From JBHHYR01 sp046757585 (GTDB lineage Bacteria > Desulfobacterota > Binatia > HRBIN30), in contig JBHHYR010000070.1 of assembly GCA_046757585.1 (NCBI GenBank), positions 1-16,700 on the forward strand: a DNA stretch of 16,700 bases, read 5' to 3'. Each line of letters starts with the position of its first letter. The stretch's first letter is position 1. Both the position numbers and the translations under genes were made by a program. Under the pieces are notes generated by a model, which made no database searches, was not told where the DNA came from, and saw nothing but the letters and a program-made list of their open reading frames with translations. Below, one piece after another: positions 1 through 7,384 of the stretch.

Positions 1-16
1 CGACAGCGCCGCGGCG

Positions 17-322
17 CTAGAGGCGCTCGCCGATCAGGTAGGTGACACCGTCGGCTCCTGCCCGTGCCGTGTGGACCGTTCCCTTGGGGAGCAGGAGGCG
101 ATCACCCGGGCGCAGGCGGAATTCCGTTCCCCCGGCTCCGAATGTCATCTCTCCCTCAATCACCCAGAGGATTTCGTCGTGGTCGTGCGAGTGGGGTTGA
201 TAATTTGCTCCCGACTCGTCGCGCCAGCGAAAGACGTCGAATCCCTCTTCTGCCAACTGCTGCCGCAGGGCTTCCTCGTGTGGCACCGCCGCCCCGTTCC
301 ATGGAACAAGTTCGAGCCGCAT
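17..322 (-). CDS. Small single-domain cupin protein
   Basis: This 101-residue protein is a single cupin_2 beta-barrel. Motif 1 is seen as H44-x-H46-x-H48-x-E50 followed by the G57 turn. Motif 2 is P72-G-D-R-L-L-L-P-K-G-T-V-H84. The histidines and glutamate match the usual metal-binding set (two His and one Glu from motif 1, one His from motif 2), so a metal site is likely. The ATG start is well supported: GGAGGG lies 7 bases upstream. Stand-alone cupins of this size act variously as sugar or amino-acid binding enzymes, dioxygenase-like enzymes or sensors, and nothing here picks a substrate. It is the last gene of a minus-strand run, 78 bp after an unknown 81-residue protein. The family call is secure; the function is open. 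Confidence 0.85.
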   Translation of the reverse strand: MRLELVPWNGAAVPHEEALRQQLAEEGFDVFRWRDESGANYQPHSHDHDEILWVIEGEMTFGAGGTEFRLRPGDRLLLPKGTVHTARAGADGVTYLIGERL

Positions 323-400
323 GTATCGACCCTCCTTCCGGTGCTGTGCGCTGGGATCGATCCTCTGTGTCTTGCCTCTCCTGCGTCCACGGCGAGCGGC

Positions 401-646
401 CTACTCCGGCTCTTCACCGAAGTGCGCTCGCACGATGCGTTCCTTTAGATACTCGAGTGTGCCGAGATCTTCGACGATGTCCCCGCCGGTATCATAGAAG
501 AAAATCTCCCCGTTCCTATTGCGTCCGACCGCGACCAGCCAGTCCAGCTGGTCGCGATCTTCGATCAGGTAGTTGATCGTTTGCGCCACGCCCTTGCCCG
601 GAATGATTGTGATCTTTGCTTTCAGGGACTTTTGCTGCTTGGCCAT
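401..646 (-). CDS. Conserved-looking hypothetical protein, 81 residues
   Basis: I do not recognise this protein. It is soluble and mixed-charge, with no signal peptide, membrane segment or cysteines. The N-terminus is basic (MAKQQKSLKAK). A beta-rich middle follows (KITIIPGKGVAQTINYLIED, then DWLVAVGRNRNGEIFFYDTGGD), and a helical acidic tail ends in FGEEPE. An in-frame start exists 12 codons upstream, at 682. The ATG at 646 is preferred because GAGGT precedes it at about 9-10 bases and the extra residues look like translated leader. A sigma70-like promoter at 753-781 faces it, so it is probably a real, separately transcribed gene and may carry the downstream cupin with it. The pattern of hydrophobic strands and GG/DG turns suggests a small alpha-beta fold, but no function is claimed. 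Confidence 0.6.
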   Translation of the reverse strand: MAKQQKSLKAKITIIPGKGVAQTINYLIEDRDQLDWLVAVGRNRNGEIFFYDTGGDIVEDLGTLEYLKERIVRAHFGEEPE

Positions 647-752
647 AGGCACCGTACCTCGACGCACCGCCATCACGGACATCTGGTGGGATGACTGACG
701 TGCACACCGTTATGCAGGGTCCGGGCATGAGCGATGAGCGAACCTGGGGAGG

Positions 753-781
753 AACATAGGAGCGCCCCCCCGGCAAGTCAA
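753..781 (-). promoter_or_regulatory. Sigma70-like promoter for the 81-residue protein gene
   Basis: Read on the minus strand there is TTGACT (776-781), a 17-base spacer and TATGTT (753-758). These match TTGACA at five of six positions and TATAAT at four of six. Transcription would begin near 746, leaving a leader of about 100 bases before the ATG at 646. The spacing is ideal. The interval 683-860 otherwise shows nothing I can name. Confidence 0.5.
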
Positions 782-860
782 CCCCGGCTCTGCGGTGGGT
801 TCAGTCCGACAGGAGAGGACGCCGTGGTGGCACGCGTCCCGCGGCCAGCGGCCGGTGCGG

Positions 861-2189
861 TCAACGGCGTGACGTGCTGTCGTTCGGCGCGGTCAAGACC
901 AGTCGTGCGACGGCTTCAACGTGATACGACTGGGGAAACAGATCGATCGGCTGGACCACGTCGACACGGTAGCGGGACGACAGACGCTTGAGGTCGCGCG
1001 CCAGTGTCGCCGGATTGCAGGAGACGTAGACGAGCCGCGCCGGCGCGAGATCGAGCAAGGGCCGGACGATGTCCGCCGCCCCACCACGGGGTGGGTCGAG
1101 GACGGCGGTGTCGAAGCGCAGTGACTGCCGGCGCAGCTCCCGCAGGGCTTTGCATGCCGACGCAGTCCGCACCTCGCAGTTCGAGAAGCCCAAAGCGGCG
1201 GCGTTCGTGCGTGCATCTTCCGCAGCCTCCGGCTGCTGCTCGACGGCGACCAGCCGGCCGACACGGCGGACGATGGGAAAGCTGAGGTTGCCCACCCCGG
1301 CGTAGAGATCAAGCACGCGATCGTTCGCACCGAATTCGCCGAGCGCGAGCACGGTCCGAACGAGCAATCGATTCGCTTCCGGGTTGACCTGGGTGAACGC
1401 TCCGCAGCGCACGGTCAGGATGAGGTCCTCTTCCGGACGAAGCGAGATGTGTTCGTCGCCCCAGGCGTGGCGCCACCCTCTTCCTTCCAGCACGACGCCC
1501 CCCACATCATCGCGTTGGGCCAGCCACCGTAAGAGGAATTCCGCGTCGGGGGTGGATAGTTTGCCGTGCACCTCACCGCGCAACACCACGTTCCTCGGCG
1601 AGGTGGCCTGTACGGCTTCGATGCGCCGAATGTCGGAGTGCAGCTGACGGACGAGGTCCGCAGCAACCTGGATCGCCCGATCGACCCCCTCTGCTGCCAG
1701 CAGGCAGTGCGTGATGGGGACCAGGTCATGGGTGCCCCCCGCATAGAAGCCGACACGGCGATCCGCGATGCGCAAGGTGAGCCGGCTCCGGTAGGCGAAC
1801 ACGCGCGGCGACGCTATGATGGGCCGCACGGCAACATCGGGAGCACCGGCGATGCGTTCGAGGTGATCACGCAGGTTCTGCACCTTGGCCCGCAACTGGG
1901 CGGGGTAAGTCAAGTGCTGCCAAGGACAGCCCCCACACCGTGGCAAATAGGGGCAGGGTGGCAGCCGCCGGTCGGGGGCCGCCGTCGCGACCTGGCACAG
2001 GTCGGCGTAGGCGAACGATCCATGATCCTCGCGCACCCGGACATCGACCTGCTCGCCTGGGACGACGCCGCGAACGAAGACGACCTTGCCATTCAACCGC
2101 CCGATGCCGTGCGGGCCGTAGGTCAGCCCGCTGACCCGCAGCCGCTTCCAGGCTGCCCCGGACGCGCTGCGATCGGTTCCCCCACACAT
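861..2189 (-). CDS. rlmD: RumA/TrmA-family Fe-S RNA (uracil-C5)-methyltransferase
   Basis: The protein should transfer a methyl group from S-adenosylmethionine to C5 of a uridine in rRNA (or tRNA). An N-terminal TRAM-like RNA-binding segment covers about residues 16-60 (LTYGPHGIGR, VVPGEQV). The [4Fe-4S] ligands C79, C85, C88 and C162 sit almost exactly as in E. coli RumA. The SAM loop DLYAGVGNLS is at 294-303, DPPRGG at 365-370, the catalytic cysteine in SCNP is C391, and the base glutamate in YHVEA is E425. All key residues are present, giving 442 residues. The frame stays open to 2300, but the extra 37 residues are Arg/Ser/Cys-rich and unlike the family, so the ATG at 2189 is preferred; no convincing ribosome site decides it. 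The exact target (U1939 or U747 in 23S rRNA, or tRNA U54) cannot be read from sequence, so the symbol is provisional. Confidence 0.9.
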   Translation of the reverse strand: MCGGTDRSASGAAWKRLRVSGLTYGPHGIGRLNGKVVFVRGVVPGEQVDVRVREDHGSFAYADLCQVATAAPDRRLPPCPYLPRCGGCPWQHLTYPAQLRAKVQNLRDHLERIAGAPDVAVRPIIASPRVFAYRSRLTLRIADRRVGFYAGGTHDLVPITHCLLAAEGVDRAIQVAADLVRQLHSDIRRIEAVQATSPRNVVLRGEVHGKLSTPDAEFLLRWLAQRDDVGGVVLEGRGWRHAWGDEHISLRPEEDLILTVRCGAFTQVNPEANRLLVRTVLALGEFGANDRVLDLYAGVGNLSFPIVRRVGRLVAVEQQPEAAEDARTNAAALGFSNCEVRTASACKALRELRRQSLRFDTAVLDPPRGGAADIVRPLLDLAPARLVYVSCNPATLARDLKRLSSRYRVDVVQPIDLFPQSYHVEAVARLVLTAPNDSTSRR

Positions 2190-2360
2190 GCGGCTACACG
2201 GTACACGTCGGGCTGCCGGGCTGCAAAGCGGGAAAGATGTCGAGGACCTGCCCTCGCTACGGCGTGCAGAGCCCGCGCGGCAGAGCAGGAAAGCTCGCAT
2301 GCGGCAGGTTGAACCGGGCCGCGTGCTGCATTACGTAGCTGAATGAAGGGAGTGCCAACC

Positions 2361-3182
2361 ATGAGTGAACGACCGCAAGGCCTGGTGCCATCGGCCGGGT
2401 GGCCCGTAATCCACCTCTTTTATCGGATTGATCGTGTCCGCTGGCGACAGCTCACAGCGGCTGAACGTCAAGCCGCGATTGAGGAGTTCGGCGGTTGGCT
2501 CGGGGCTGGCGCAGCAGAAGAGGGGCTGCAGCTCATTCCCTTCGCCGGCGTTACCAAGTGCGACGTCGGCTTCATGGCTGTGCACCCGGACCTGTGGCGA
2601 GTGCAGCAGTTGAGCCAGGAGGTTGCTGCGACCGTGTTCGGATCCTGCCTCACGCCGATGTACTCCTTCCTGTCGCTGACCGAAGCCAGCGAGTACATCA
2701 CGAATGAACTCGATTGGGCGCGGCTGTTGATCGAAGAGGAGAAGCTCGATCCTGCTGCACCTGAGTTTGCGGCGCGTATCGCTGCGCTGCGCAAGCGCAC
2801 TGCGACGTACGCCGACTCGCGTCTTCATCCACGCTTGCCGCAGCATTATCCGATCGTCTGCTTCTATCCGATGGCGAAGGCACGCCGCGACCAGGACAAT
2901 TGGTACCGACTGAGCTTCGAAACGCGCAAACGGTACATGACGGCGCACGGTAACGCTGGCCGGCGCTTCGCCGACCGCGTGACGCAGCTCATCACCACCT
3001 GTACCGGCATAGACGACTGGGAATGGGGGGTGACGTTGTTTGCGCGTGACCTGAAGGCGATCCGCGACATCGTCTATGAGCTCCGCTACGATCCGGCTAG
3101 CGCGATCTATGGGCTCTTCGGCGCGTTTTATATTGGCATTCGCTTCCAGCCAGACCAGGTAGCAGCGGTTTTGAAGCTCTAG
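2361..3182 (+). CDS. hemQ: HemQ-type coproheme decarboxylase (chlorite dismutase family)
   Basis: The 273-residue product belongs to the chlorite dismutase superfamily, in the HemQ/ChdC branch. That branch oxidatively decarboxylates Fe-coproporphyrin III to heme b in the cytoplasm, the last step of the coproporphyrin-dependent heme route. The diagnostic Tyr is in FYPMAKARR (Y169), matching the catalytic Tyr of the YPMSKxR motif. The proximal heme-ligand His is H196 in TAHGNAGRRF. The C-terminal half keeps the DDWEWGVTLF and YGLFGAFYIGIRF strands. It is slightly longer than the usual 250 residues. The ATG at 2361 follows AAGGGAG by 8 bases; an ATG at 2343 overlaps that site and is less likely. 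No other heme gene is in view. It is transcribed divergently from the methyltransferase, and 77 bp separate it from the next plus-strand gene. Confidence 0.88.
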   Translation: MSERPQGLVPSAGWPVIHLFYRIDRVRWRQLTAAERQAAIEEFGGWLGAGAAEEGLQLIPFAGVTKCDVGFMAVHPDLWRVQQLSQEVAATVFGSCLTPMYSFLSLTEASEYITNELDWARLLIEEEKLDPAAPEFAARIAALRKRTATYADSRLHPRLPQHYPIVCFYPMAKARRDQDNWYRLSFETRKRYMTAHGNAGRRFADRVTQLITTCTGIDDWEWGVTLFARDLKAIRDIVYELRYDPASAIYGLFGAFYIGIRFQPDQVAAVLKL

Positions 3183-3259
3183 TCTCCCGGGTTGCAAGTC
3201 AGGCACCGGCGAGGTCAAGGGAGCAGGTCGAGTGAGGGAGCGTCCTTGAGGAGGTACCT

Positions 3260-4009
3260 ATGTCGTGGACTGTGATCATCGTGTTCCTGGTCGCACTAGC
3301 CAGCACTCCGGCGCGTGCCGATATGCAGAACCTGAAGCAATTCCTGCATGACGTCGAAGAGGCGACGCACACGACGACGCCGCTGCGAGGTGACGGCCAA
3401 TTCGAGGTGGTATCGACCGACGCCACGCGCCATGACCAGGTTGCCGTGATCCTTCGTCCACCAGCCGACACCTATATCGAGCTCAAGCAGGAGGGGAAAC
3501 GCGTGTTGCTGCTGAACACGGCCGGCAAGGCGTACCAATTCACGAAAGGTGCAACGGCCCCGGCGGCGTTCCCAGCGACCGCCACCTTCGCTGGCAGTGA
3601 CTTTACACGTGAGGATCTGGAGCCTTTTCGTCTGGCCCGTTTCCAGGACGCGCGGATTTCCGACGAGACGGTTTCCCAGTTGACCGTGACGCTGTTTCCC
3701 CGCGACTCGCAGTACAGCCTCGTGGTGGCGACCTTCGACCGCGAAAAAAAGGTCCCCGTGAAGATGCTCTACTATCGAGATACGCTCAACAACCTCGTGA
3801 AGATGCGGCGTGATACGCACCACGTGTTGGTGGGGCGGAAATGGATGGCGACGACGAGCACGATGGAAACCTTCAAGTTGCGAACGCACACGACCTTCAC
3901 ACTTCACTGGACCCAGAAGGCCACATTTCCGCCAGAGCTATTCGATCCGGTCTTTCTGCCGCGGCCATCGATGATCCGATGGCCTACCGCCACGGCGCCG
4001 CGCTCATAG
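3260..4009 (+). CDS. Secreted LolA-like lipoprotein-sorting-fold protein
   Basis: This 249-residue protein has a clear Sec signal peptide (residues 1-20, ending PARA before D21) and no lipobox cysteine, so it is probably soluble in the periplasm. The mature part resembles the LolA-like outer-membrane lipoprotein-sorting family. It has the signature AGSDFTREDL at 111-120, then a strand-rich half with FPRDSQYSLVVATFD, VPVKMLYYRD, RKWMATTSTME and PPELFDPVFL near the end. Members form a half-barrel that binds hydrophobic cargo, but this subgroup is not the canonical LolA and its cargo is unknown. GAGGAGG lies 5 bases upstream of the ATG, a very strong ribosome site. It may share a transcript with hemQ. 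It converges on the Spy-like gene with only 44 bp between the two stops, and no U-tailed terminator is visible there. Confidence 0.8.
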   Translation: MSWTVIIVFLVALASTPARADMQNLKQFLHDVEEATHTTTPLRGDGQFEVVSTDATRHDQVAVILRPPADTYIELKQEGKRVLLLNTAGKAYQFTKGATAPAAFPATATFAGSDFTREDLEPFRLARFQDARISDETVSQLTVTLFPRDSQYSLVVATFDREKKVPVKMLYYRDTLNNLVKMRRDTHHVLVGRKWMATTSTMETFKLRTHTTFTLHWTQKATFPPELFDPVFLPRPSMIRWPTATAPRS

Positions 4010-4053
4010 GGGCGACGGCCTGCCGGCCCGGTCCCCCCGGCCCGTTGGCGACC

Positions 4054-4581
4054 TCAGTCCTCCCGGGATGGGTGGCCCTCCGCCCCAGCGCCCCCTGACC
4101 AACGAGGCGCGCCGCCGTGGCGCGCTCGCATGGCACGCCGGATCTCGCCTTGCAACTCGCGACGTAAGAGCAGCAGTCTCGCTTGTTGCGCGACGCTCAG
4201 GGTCTTCTGCAGCTCGTGAAAGGTGTCTTCTGGTATCAAGGCGAGCTTTCGGTCGATCGCGTTCCCTTCGCTCACGAGCTTGCCGAGATGGGCGGTGTCA
4301 GGCGGCTGGTGGCCAAGCGCTGCGCGCAGCTCGTCTTCCAAGAGATGGCGTTGTTTGATCAACCCCTGGCGGCGCACGTCCGAGTGCCGGATGACCCGGC
4401 TCACCTTGAGCGCGTCCTCATCGTTGAGGCCCAAGGCGTCGACAATCCGTAACACCAGAAACGTGCGTGCGCGCTCGCGCCGTGCTGCCCTCGAGCCCAG
4501 TCCGCCTGGGGTTTGGGCAAACGCAACCGGCGGCAGCAGCACCAACATGCCCAATACAATGAGCAGAGGCTTCTGTTTCAT
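4054..4581 (-). CDS. Spy/CpxP-like periplasmic protein
   Basis: The 175-residue product starts with a signal peptide (MKQKPLLIVLGMLVLLPPVAFA, cleavage after A22). It continues as an almost entirely helical, Arg/Leu/Glu-rich chain to about residue 155 and ends in a Gly-rich tail. The helical pattern, with DEDALKVSRVIR, RHLLEDELRAAL and FHELQKTLSVAQQARLLLLRREL, resembles Spy/CpxP/heavy-metal-resistance proteins, whose LTxxQ motif is loosely matched by LSVAQQ. Such proteins bind unfolded polypeptides or metals in the periplasm, often under envelope-stress control. It begins 35 bp after the sigma/anti-sigma fusion gene on the same strand. A Spy-like protein directly downstream of a sigma/anti-sigma pair is a recurrent arrangement, so it may be both target and modulator of that regulator. 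Family membership is by pattern, not by a strict motif. Confidence 0.75.
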   Translation of the reverse strand: MKQKPLLIVLGMLVLLPPVAFAQTPGGLGSRAARRERARTFLVLRIVDALGLNDEDALKVSRVIRHSDVRRQGLIKQRHLLEDELRAALGHQPPDTAHLGKLVSEGNAIDRKLALIPEDTFHELQKTLSVAQQARLLLLRRELQGEIRRAMRARHGGAPRWSGGAGAEGHPSRED

Positions 4582-4616
4582 TGCTCTACCTTCTCCTTCA
4601 TGGCACAGGTGGCGTC

Positions 4617-5495
4617 TCAGCCGACACCGCCAATGAGATCGCCCACCCGTTCCAACTCTGACTCCGTGAGGTCCGTCATGCTCGGCACCGCGAGTTCGCT
4701 ACGCATGCCCACAAGACCACTGAGGCGGAGGACCAGAGGCGTCGCTGCCCCGGGTGGCGTCGTTTGCAGCACAGATCCGTCGCGGGGGGCCATGACCCGT
4801 ATGACCTCGTCGAGCGCCGCCAGCGAATCGGCGTCGAGCGTCGCAATCTGCACGTGGGCGGGCGCAGGCGTGCGTGCATGCTGGCCGAACCGATAGGCGA
4901 GCAGCACGACCAGCACCGACGCGGCCGCGAGGGCGGGGTAGCGCCATGGAACAGAGCGCAGGCCGTCGTGTCGCCACCCCCGCTGCCACCTCCGGCGGGG
5001 CGGGGGAAGGTTGCCCGTGGCACGCGCGATTGCGCGTCGTTGTTGTACCCAGAATTCCTCGCCCGGGTCGGGGACGGGCAAGCCATGCAGCCACGCCGGA
5101 ACCTCGCGCAGGGCTTCGAGGCACCGCTGGCAACCTGCGCAGTGTGCCAAGTGGCGTTCGAGCCCGTGCCCGCGGGCCGGCGGTAGCACGTCATCCAGGC
5201 GCACCCACCGTCGTGCGGCTCCGCGACGGCGGATGGCCCGGCACTGGTTCAACGCAATCTGATGAAGCCAGGTCTTGAAGCTGGCTCGAGCGGCGAATTG
5301 CCCCAGATGCGTGTACGCTTGGAGAAAGGTCACTTGCACAATGTCTGCTGCCTGCGCATGGTCACGGAGGAGTCGGTACGCGAACGCATAGAGCGGCTTT
5401 TGGTACCGTTCCACGAGGAGATCAAAGTCCTCGCGACGTCCTGCGAGCGTTCCGCGAATGAGCGCCGCATCGTCTACTTCCGCCGGCGGCTCCAC
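4617..5495 (-). CDS. ECF sigma region 2 fused in frame to a transmembrane anti-sigma factor; region 4 missing
   Basis: One uninterrupted frame of 292 codons joins two proteins that are normally separate. Residues 24-92 are a good ECF sigma region 2 (FDLLVERYQKPLYAFAYRLLRD, DIVQVTFLQAY, FKTWLHQIALNQCR). Region 4, needed for -35 binding, is absent. From about residue 110 the chain reads as an anti-sigma factor. H115-x3-C119-x2-C122 matches the zf-HC2 core, then comes a GEEFWVQQRRAIARA segment and one membrane span at about 186-203. A periplasmic tail ends in DLTESELERVGDL. The N-terminal Cys of the usual zf-HC2 zinc set is also missing, though C125 is nearby. The pattern looks like an in-frame loss of the sigma C-terminus and anti-sigma N-terminus. 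The start is GTG (AGG about 10 bases upstream). GGAACT at 5550-5555 on the minus strand resembles an ECF -35, but I see no convincing -10. It could be a true fusion, a decayed gene or an assembly collapse. Confidence 0.8.
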   Translation of the reverse strand: MEPPAEVDDAALIRGTLAGRREDFDLLVERYQKPLYAFAYRLLRDHAQAADIVQVTFLQAYTHLGQFAARASFKTWLHQIALNQCRAIRRRGAARRWVRLDDVLPPARGHGLERHLAHCAGCQRCLEALREVPAWLHGLPVPDPGEEFWVQQRRAIARATGNLPPPRRRWQRGWRHDGLRSVPWRYPALAAASVLVVLLAYRFGQHARTPAPAHVQIATLDADSLAALDEVIRVMAPRDGSVLQTTPPGAATPLVLRLSGLVGMRSELAVPSMTDLTESELERVGDLIGGVG

Positions 5496-5572
5496 GTTGC
5501 GACCTGCGGGCCCCTCCGCCTTCGATCACGGGTGAACGGGGTTACCGGGAGTTCCCCATGCTTGCCATCGCC

Positions 5573-5902
5573 TCATTGACCGTGCGGGCGCGTGCGGTTG
5601 TTGTGCTTGAGCCGATAAATGTCTCGGCTTGCCCGGTGTTGCGCGTGCTCCAGCCTGCGCCGTTCGCGCGGGCTCACCTGCCCATCGGCCAAGGCCCGGT
5701 GGCGTGCATGCTCGATCGCATGCTGCTCATGGCGCAACGCGTTCGCCTCACCGGGTGTGAGCTCGCCGCTCCGCATCCCTTGGTGAATGCGCACGCGCTG
5801 GCGCACCTCGCGCCGCTTTATCGGTCCCGCCTGGACCGCTGACGCCGCCAGCAGGGCAGCGGCGGCCGCGACTGCTACAGCTGCCACAACCATGTTCTTC
5901 AT
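5573..5902 (-). CDS. Small secreted protein with two EF-hand-like repeats
   Basis: This 109-residue protein has an Ala/Val-rich signal peptide (cleavage near A25-G26). The mature part is very rich in Arg and His. It holds two similar units: SGELTPGEANALRHEQHAI (45-63) and DGQVSPRERRRLEHAQHRA (73-91). Each has a short loop, a [ST/S]P-x-E turn and a helix, as in degenerate EF-hand pairs of small periplasmic proteins. Classical calcium ligands are incomplete, so binding of calcium or another metal is only possible; the many histidines would also suit metal ions. A GGAGG site about 10 bases upstream supports the ATG. The gene lies 77 bp before the sigma/anti-sigma fusion on the same strand, suggesting a common envelope-stress role. 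GCAACTTTAACC in the leader (around 5950) resembles an ECF -35 but lacks a clear -10. Confidence 0.7.
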   Translation of the reverse strand: MKNMVVAAVAVAAAAALLAASAVQAGPIKRREVRQRVRIHQGMRSGELTPGEANALRHEQHAIEHARHRALADGQVSPRERRRLEHAQHRASRDIYRLKHNNRTRPHGQ

Positions 5903-6040
5903 GATGCGTGCCCTCCTTTCACCAATGAGATGCGGCTACTGACGGAAAGGTTAAAGTTGCATCCGCCAGCTGCTGAATCGCGGGCGCCGGGCCGCGTCGA
6001 ATCTGGGCTCGCCGTGTCGGCGAAGCAACCTCCGCGCGGC

Positions 6041-7339
6041 TCAGCCGTTGCCGAAAGGATTGCGCAGCAGAATGGTTTGGGCCCGACCCGCACCGACGGA
6101 GACCATGACCATTGGTGCCCCGGTGAGCTCTTCGAGCCGGTGGATGTAAGCTTGCGCGTTGCGTGGCAGGTCCTGCAGCGAACGCGCGTGGTCAAGCGAT
6201 TCGTGCCACCCAGGCCACTCTTCGTAGATCGGCCGGACGGCGCGCAGCGCGGCGCAGCTGGCAGGGAAGTCTGTCACGCGCCGGCCGCCGACTTCATAGG
6301 CAGTGCATATCTGCAGGCTGTCGAACCCGGTCAACACGTCGATCTTGGTGAGGGCGAGGCCGCTCATGCCGTTGAGGCGGACGGCGTGCCGGACAACCAC
6401 CGCGTCGAACCAGCCGCAGCGCCTGGGCCGGCCGGTGGTAGCGCCGAACTCGTCACCGTCTTGTTGGAGCTTCTTACCGAGCGCGTCATGCAGCTCGGTG
6501 GGAAACGGGCCGCTCCCGACGCGCGTCGTGTAGGCCTTGACGATCCCGATGACGCAGGAAATTCGATTCGGAGCAAGGCCGGTGCCCGTACAGGCGGCGC
6601 CGGCAACCGTATTGGAGGAGGTGACGTACGGGTACGTTCCGTGGTCCACATCCAACATGGTGCCCTGTGCCCCCTCGAGCAACACGCGCTTGGAGTCGTG
6701 CAGCGCGGTGTGGAGGTAGGCGGCCGTATCGGTGACGTGGGGCGCGAGGCGCGTGCGCAGGCGTGCGTACTGCTCGTAGATGGCGTCGACGTCCAGCGCT
6801 TTCTCTCTCAAGATCGCCGCAAGGTAAGCGTTCTTCTCCGCGATCGTTGTCCCCAGGGCACCGCGGAAGGCAGCGTCGTCGAACAGGTCGGCGACGCGAA
6901 TGCCGATGCGCGCCATCTTGTCCTCGTACGTCGGACCGATGCCACGACCCGTGGTGCCGATGCGCCCTTCACCCCGCAGCCGCTCGCGCGCCTGATCGAT
7001 GGCCCGGTGGTACGGCATGATCAGATGGGCGCGGTCACTGATTTTCAGCAGGTCGTCGTGCGACAGGCAACCACGTTCCCGCAACATGTCGATCTCATTA
7101 ATCAGTACCGTGGGATCGATCACGACCCCGTTGCCGATAATGCAGATCGTGCGGGGGTGCAGGACGCCAGAGGGAACCAGATGCAGAATCGTCTTATGGC
7201 CATCGACCACCACCGTGTGCCCCGCATTGTTACCGCCCTGGTAGCGGGCCACGATGTCAGCATGTTCGGCAAGGATGTCGACAACCTTGCCCTTTCCTTC
7301 GTCACCCCATTGCGCTCCGACGACGACGACGGCCGGCAT
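6041..7339 (-). CDS. purA: Adenylosuccinate synthetase
   Basis: PurA condenses IMP with aspartate using GTP to form adenylosuccinate, the first committed step to AMP. The 432-residue chain is full length. It shows the N-terminal P-loop GAQWGDEGKGK, NNAGHTVVV, TTGRGIGPTYEDKMAR for IMP, GAQGTMLDVDHGTYPYVTSSNTV, TRVGSGPFPTEL, TTGRPRRCGWFD and the guanine-binding LTKIDVLTGFD. The ATG at 7339 is chosen because GGTGGAG sits 11 bases before it. A GTG at 7360 would start on that same site and add seven atypical residues. It is the third gene of the aminotransferase-serA-purA operon, 45 bp after serA, and so falls under the ZTP riboswitch at the head of the operon. A GC-rich hairpin at 6009-6028 follows the stop, without a U tract. 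Confidence 0.97.
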   Translation of the reverse strand: MPAVVVVGAQWGDEGKGKVVDILAEHADIVARYQGGNNAGHTVVVDGHKTILHLVPSGVLHPRTICIIGNGVVIDPTVLINEIDMLRERGCLSHDDLLKISDRAHLIMPYHRAIDQARERLRGEGRIGTTGRGIGPTYEDKMARIGIRVADLFDDAAFRGALGTTIAEKNAYLAAILREKALDVDAIYEQYARLRTRLAPHVTDTAAYLHTALHDSKRVLLEGAQGTMLDVDHGTYPYVTSSNTVAGAACTGTGLAPNRISCVIGIVKAYTTRVGSGPFPTELHDALGKKLQQDGDEFGATTGRPRRCGWFDAVVVRHAVRLNGMSGLALTKIDVLTGFDSLQICTAYEVGGRRVTDFPASCAALRAVRPIYEEWPGWHESLDHARSLQDLPRNAQAYIHRLEELTGAPMVMVSVGAGRAQTILLRNPFGNG

Positions 7340-7384
7340 GACAGTCAGTGCTCCACCCACGGTCTGCGGACGATGCTCATGCTC

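Noticed and set aside
2190..2300. N-terminal extension of the RNA methyltransferase by 37 codons
   Set aside because: The residues are Arg/Ser/Cys-rich and outside the family; the segment more likely belongs to the divergent promoter region with hemQ.
1566..2312. Open frame of 248 codons on the plus strand
   Set aside because: It is antisense to the RumA-like methyltransferase and its product shows no recognisable motif.
2331..3218. Open frame of 295 codons on the minus strand
   Set aside because: It lies antisense to hemQ, which has all diagnostic residues and a good ribosome site.
6009..6028. Hairpin after purA as an intrinsic terminator
   Set aside because: The stem is plausible, but no U tract follows and such stems are common in this GC-rich DNA.
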